This document shows positions 13,773 to 14,496 of a stretch of 14,496 nucleotides of DNA, in pieces (the stretch's first letter is position 1; every line of letters starts with the position of its first letter). The notes under the pieces were generated by a model that worked only from the letters and a program-made list of their open reading frames with translations, did not search any database and was not told the DNA's origin. The DNA is taken from NCBI GenBank assembly GCA_963520725.1, contig CAUQSG010000037.1, positions 1-14,496 of the forward strand. The letters run 5' to 3'. The DNA is from JABCPE02 sp963520725. GTDB taxonomy: Bacteria; Bacteroidota; Bacteroidia; Flavobacteriales; Weeksellaceae. The translations under genes and the position numbers were made by a program.

Positions 13773-14016
13773 TGAATAATTTTTGAAATAGAGAAACATA
13801 TTTTCTTTTTTATTTCCAATTTATGTTCTTCTTCACACAAAAAATATGTTAAATTCATTAAATTTGAGAGTATGAATAACCTTCAATTTATAGGTAATAT
13901 CAAAACCAAAAACTTTGATAATTAAGATTATATTTAATGTATGAATACTTGCACACAAAAAGATAGAATCAAACTAAAAAACAAAATATTAGTTTTAGGT
14001 CTTATACTTTATTTTA
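13773..14016. other. AT-rich intergenic stretch upstream of rplM
   Basis: With the rplM promoter region this is a gene-free stretch of 297 bases. It holds three copies of GTATGAATA (13770-13778, 13870-13878, 13939-13947). It also has an orphan plus-strand TAAATTTG at 13859-13866, followed by a 17-codon frame beginning at ATG 13872. A weak hairpin (13971-13977 with 13989-13995) follows the hydrolase gene but has no good T-run. I see no RNA gene or convincing protein gene in it. Confidence 0.4.
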
Positions 14017-14496
14017 TTAAATATTCTCACTAAAAAACGCCTCCAATTTATCAAACGGAATTACTCCAGCTTGATTGTCGTAAAAATCAGTATGGCGGGC
14101 ATTAGGGACAATCAGCAGTTCTTTTTTCTCGCTCCCTATTAGCTTATAGGCATCTTCACTCATATAGCGCGAATGAGCATTTTCTCCTGCAATCATAAGG
14201 GTTGGCACTTCTATTTCGTTTGCATAGGCTAACAGAGGGAAATTCATAAATGAAAGCAGTGTAGTAGCTGTCCAAACGTGATTAGAAACCGAACGCTCGT
14301 GGAAACCTCGTGGTGTTTTGTAAAACTCAATATAATCATTTAAGAACTGAGGCACTTTATCCGATGGCTCATCGGGCATAGGGTAACCTGGTGTAGGGGT
14401 TCCTGTCTCGGCATCTGCCCAACGAATAGCATTGAGCGAGCGCTTCATTTCCAAACGCATTTCGGGTGTATTGGCATCAAAATAGCCTTTGCTAAA
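14017..14496 (-). CDS. Alpha/beta hydrolase, YcjY/dienelactone-hydrolase-like, C-terminal part (runs off right edge)
   Basis: The frame is open from the right edge (reading FSKGYFDANTPEMRLE...) to a stop at 14017, giving 159 visible residues. An internal ATG at 14460 is not the true start, because the frame continues upstream of it. The visible part is the second half of the fold. It has EFYKTPRGFHERSVSN with the YxTPR motif common in this group, then the strand VPTLMIAGENAHSRYMSEDAY, where the catalytic acid region lies. VPNARHTDFYD supplies the catalytic histidine at visible residue 135, and a final helix FDKLEAFFSE follows. The nucleophile elbow lies outside the window. Relatives are soluble hydrolases of unknown substrate, sometimes next to redox-regulator genes. 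No promoter can be assigned. The family is likely, the substrate unknown. Confidence 0.8.
   Translation of the reverse strand, partial: FSKGYFDANTPEMRLEMKRSLNAIRWADAETGTPTPGYPMPDEPSDKVPQFLNDYIEFYKTPRGFHERSVSNHVWTATTLLSFMNFPLLAYANEIEVPTLMIAGENAHSRYMSEDAYKLIGSEKKELLIVPNARHTDFYDNQAGVIPFDKLEAFFSENI

Noticed and set aside
13872..13925. 17-codon frame (MNNLQFIGNIKTKNFDN) after a TAAATTTG element
   Set aside because: It is too short to judge, has no -33 element and no recognisable sequence, so it is kept only as a remark on the intergenic stretch.
1..14496. Mobile element, defence system, CRISPR array or tRNA
   Set aside because: I saw no transposase, integrase, phage or nuclease gene, no spaced direct-repeat array and no tRNA-like cloverleaf. 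Gene content is core and gaps are short.

Overview
The window looks like chromosomal DNA from a Bacteroidota bacterium of class Flavobacteriia, probably family Weeksellaceae (Chryseobacterium/Riemerella-like). The sequence reasons are: AT-rich DNA; several intergenic matches to the Bacteroidota -7 promoter element TAnnTTTG, some with a TTG-type -33 element about 20 bases away; almost no Shine-Dalgarno sequences; a long (301-residue) NusB; a SusC/FecA-like TonB-dependent receptor start; and many lipoproteins with short signal peptides. The family assignment is inference. Nearly everything is core or housekeeping. I see no insertion sequence, phage gene, CRISPR array, tRNA or rRNA, and no cluster that I can defend as a new system.

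Layout. 1-380 (-) is the 5' end of a TonB-dependent outer-membrane receptor, with a promoter overlapped by a 17-base palindrome. 589-1707 (-) is a CapA-type metallophosphatase lipoprotein. Divergent from it, 1817-3502 (+) is a three-gene operon: nusB, a DUF1573 lipoprotein and yajC, closed by a strong hairpin terminator. Facing it is a small lipoprotein (3552-3876, -) whose frame is broken by one base. Next come a stand-alone GyrI-like effector-binding protein (4022-4471, -) and a probable radA-acpH pair (6585 to 4607, -).

Divergent from radA is an ABC pair, an MlaE-type permease and an MlaF-type ATPase joined by a 1-base overlap, followed by a small outer-membrane beta-barrel (6637-8814, +). 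A symmetrical terminator separates it from a convergent pair: an M48 metalloprotease lipoprotein followed by a small two-TM glycine-rich protein (9987 to 8876, -). A YidE/AspT-family transporter (10119-11804, +) faces the ribosomal cluster rplM-rpsI-rpsB (13719 to 11959, -), with two terminators between them. A 190-base structured-looking leader precedes rpsB. The right edge holds the 3' part of a YcjY-like alpha/beta hydrolase (14017-14496, -).

How the genes relate. Much of the window concerns the cell envelope: protein export (YajC), lipid or solute transport (MlaEF-like, YidE), outer-membrane receptors and barrels, and periplasmic or surface lipoproteins. The rest is information processing: NusB, RadA, and ribosomal proteins uL13, uS9 and uS2. 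The points most worth a second look are the frame-broken lipoprotein with an inhibitor-I9-like half, the palindrome over the receptor promoter, and the rpsB leader.
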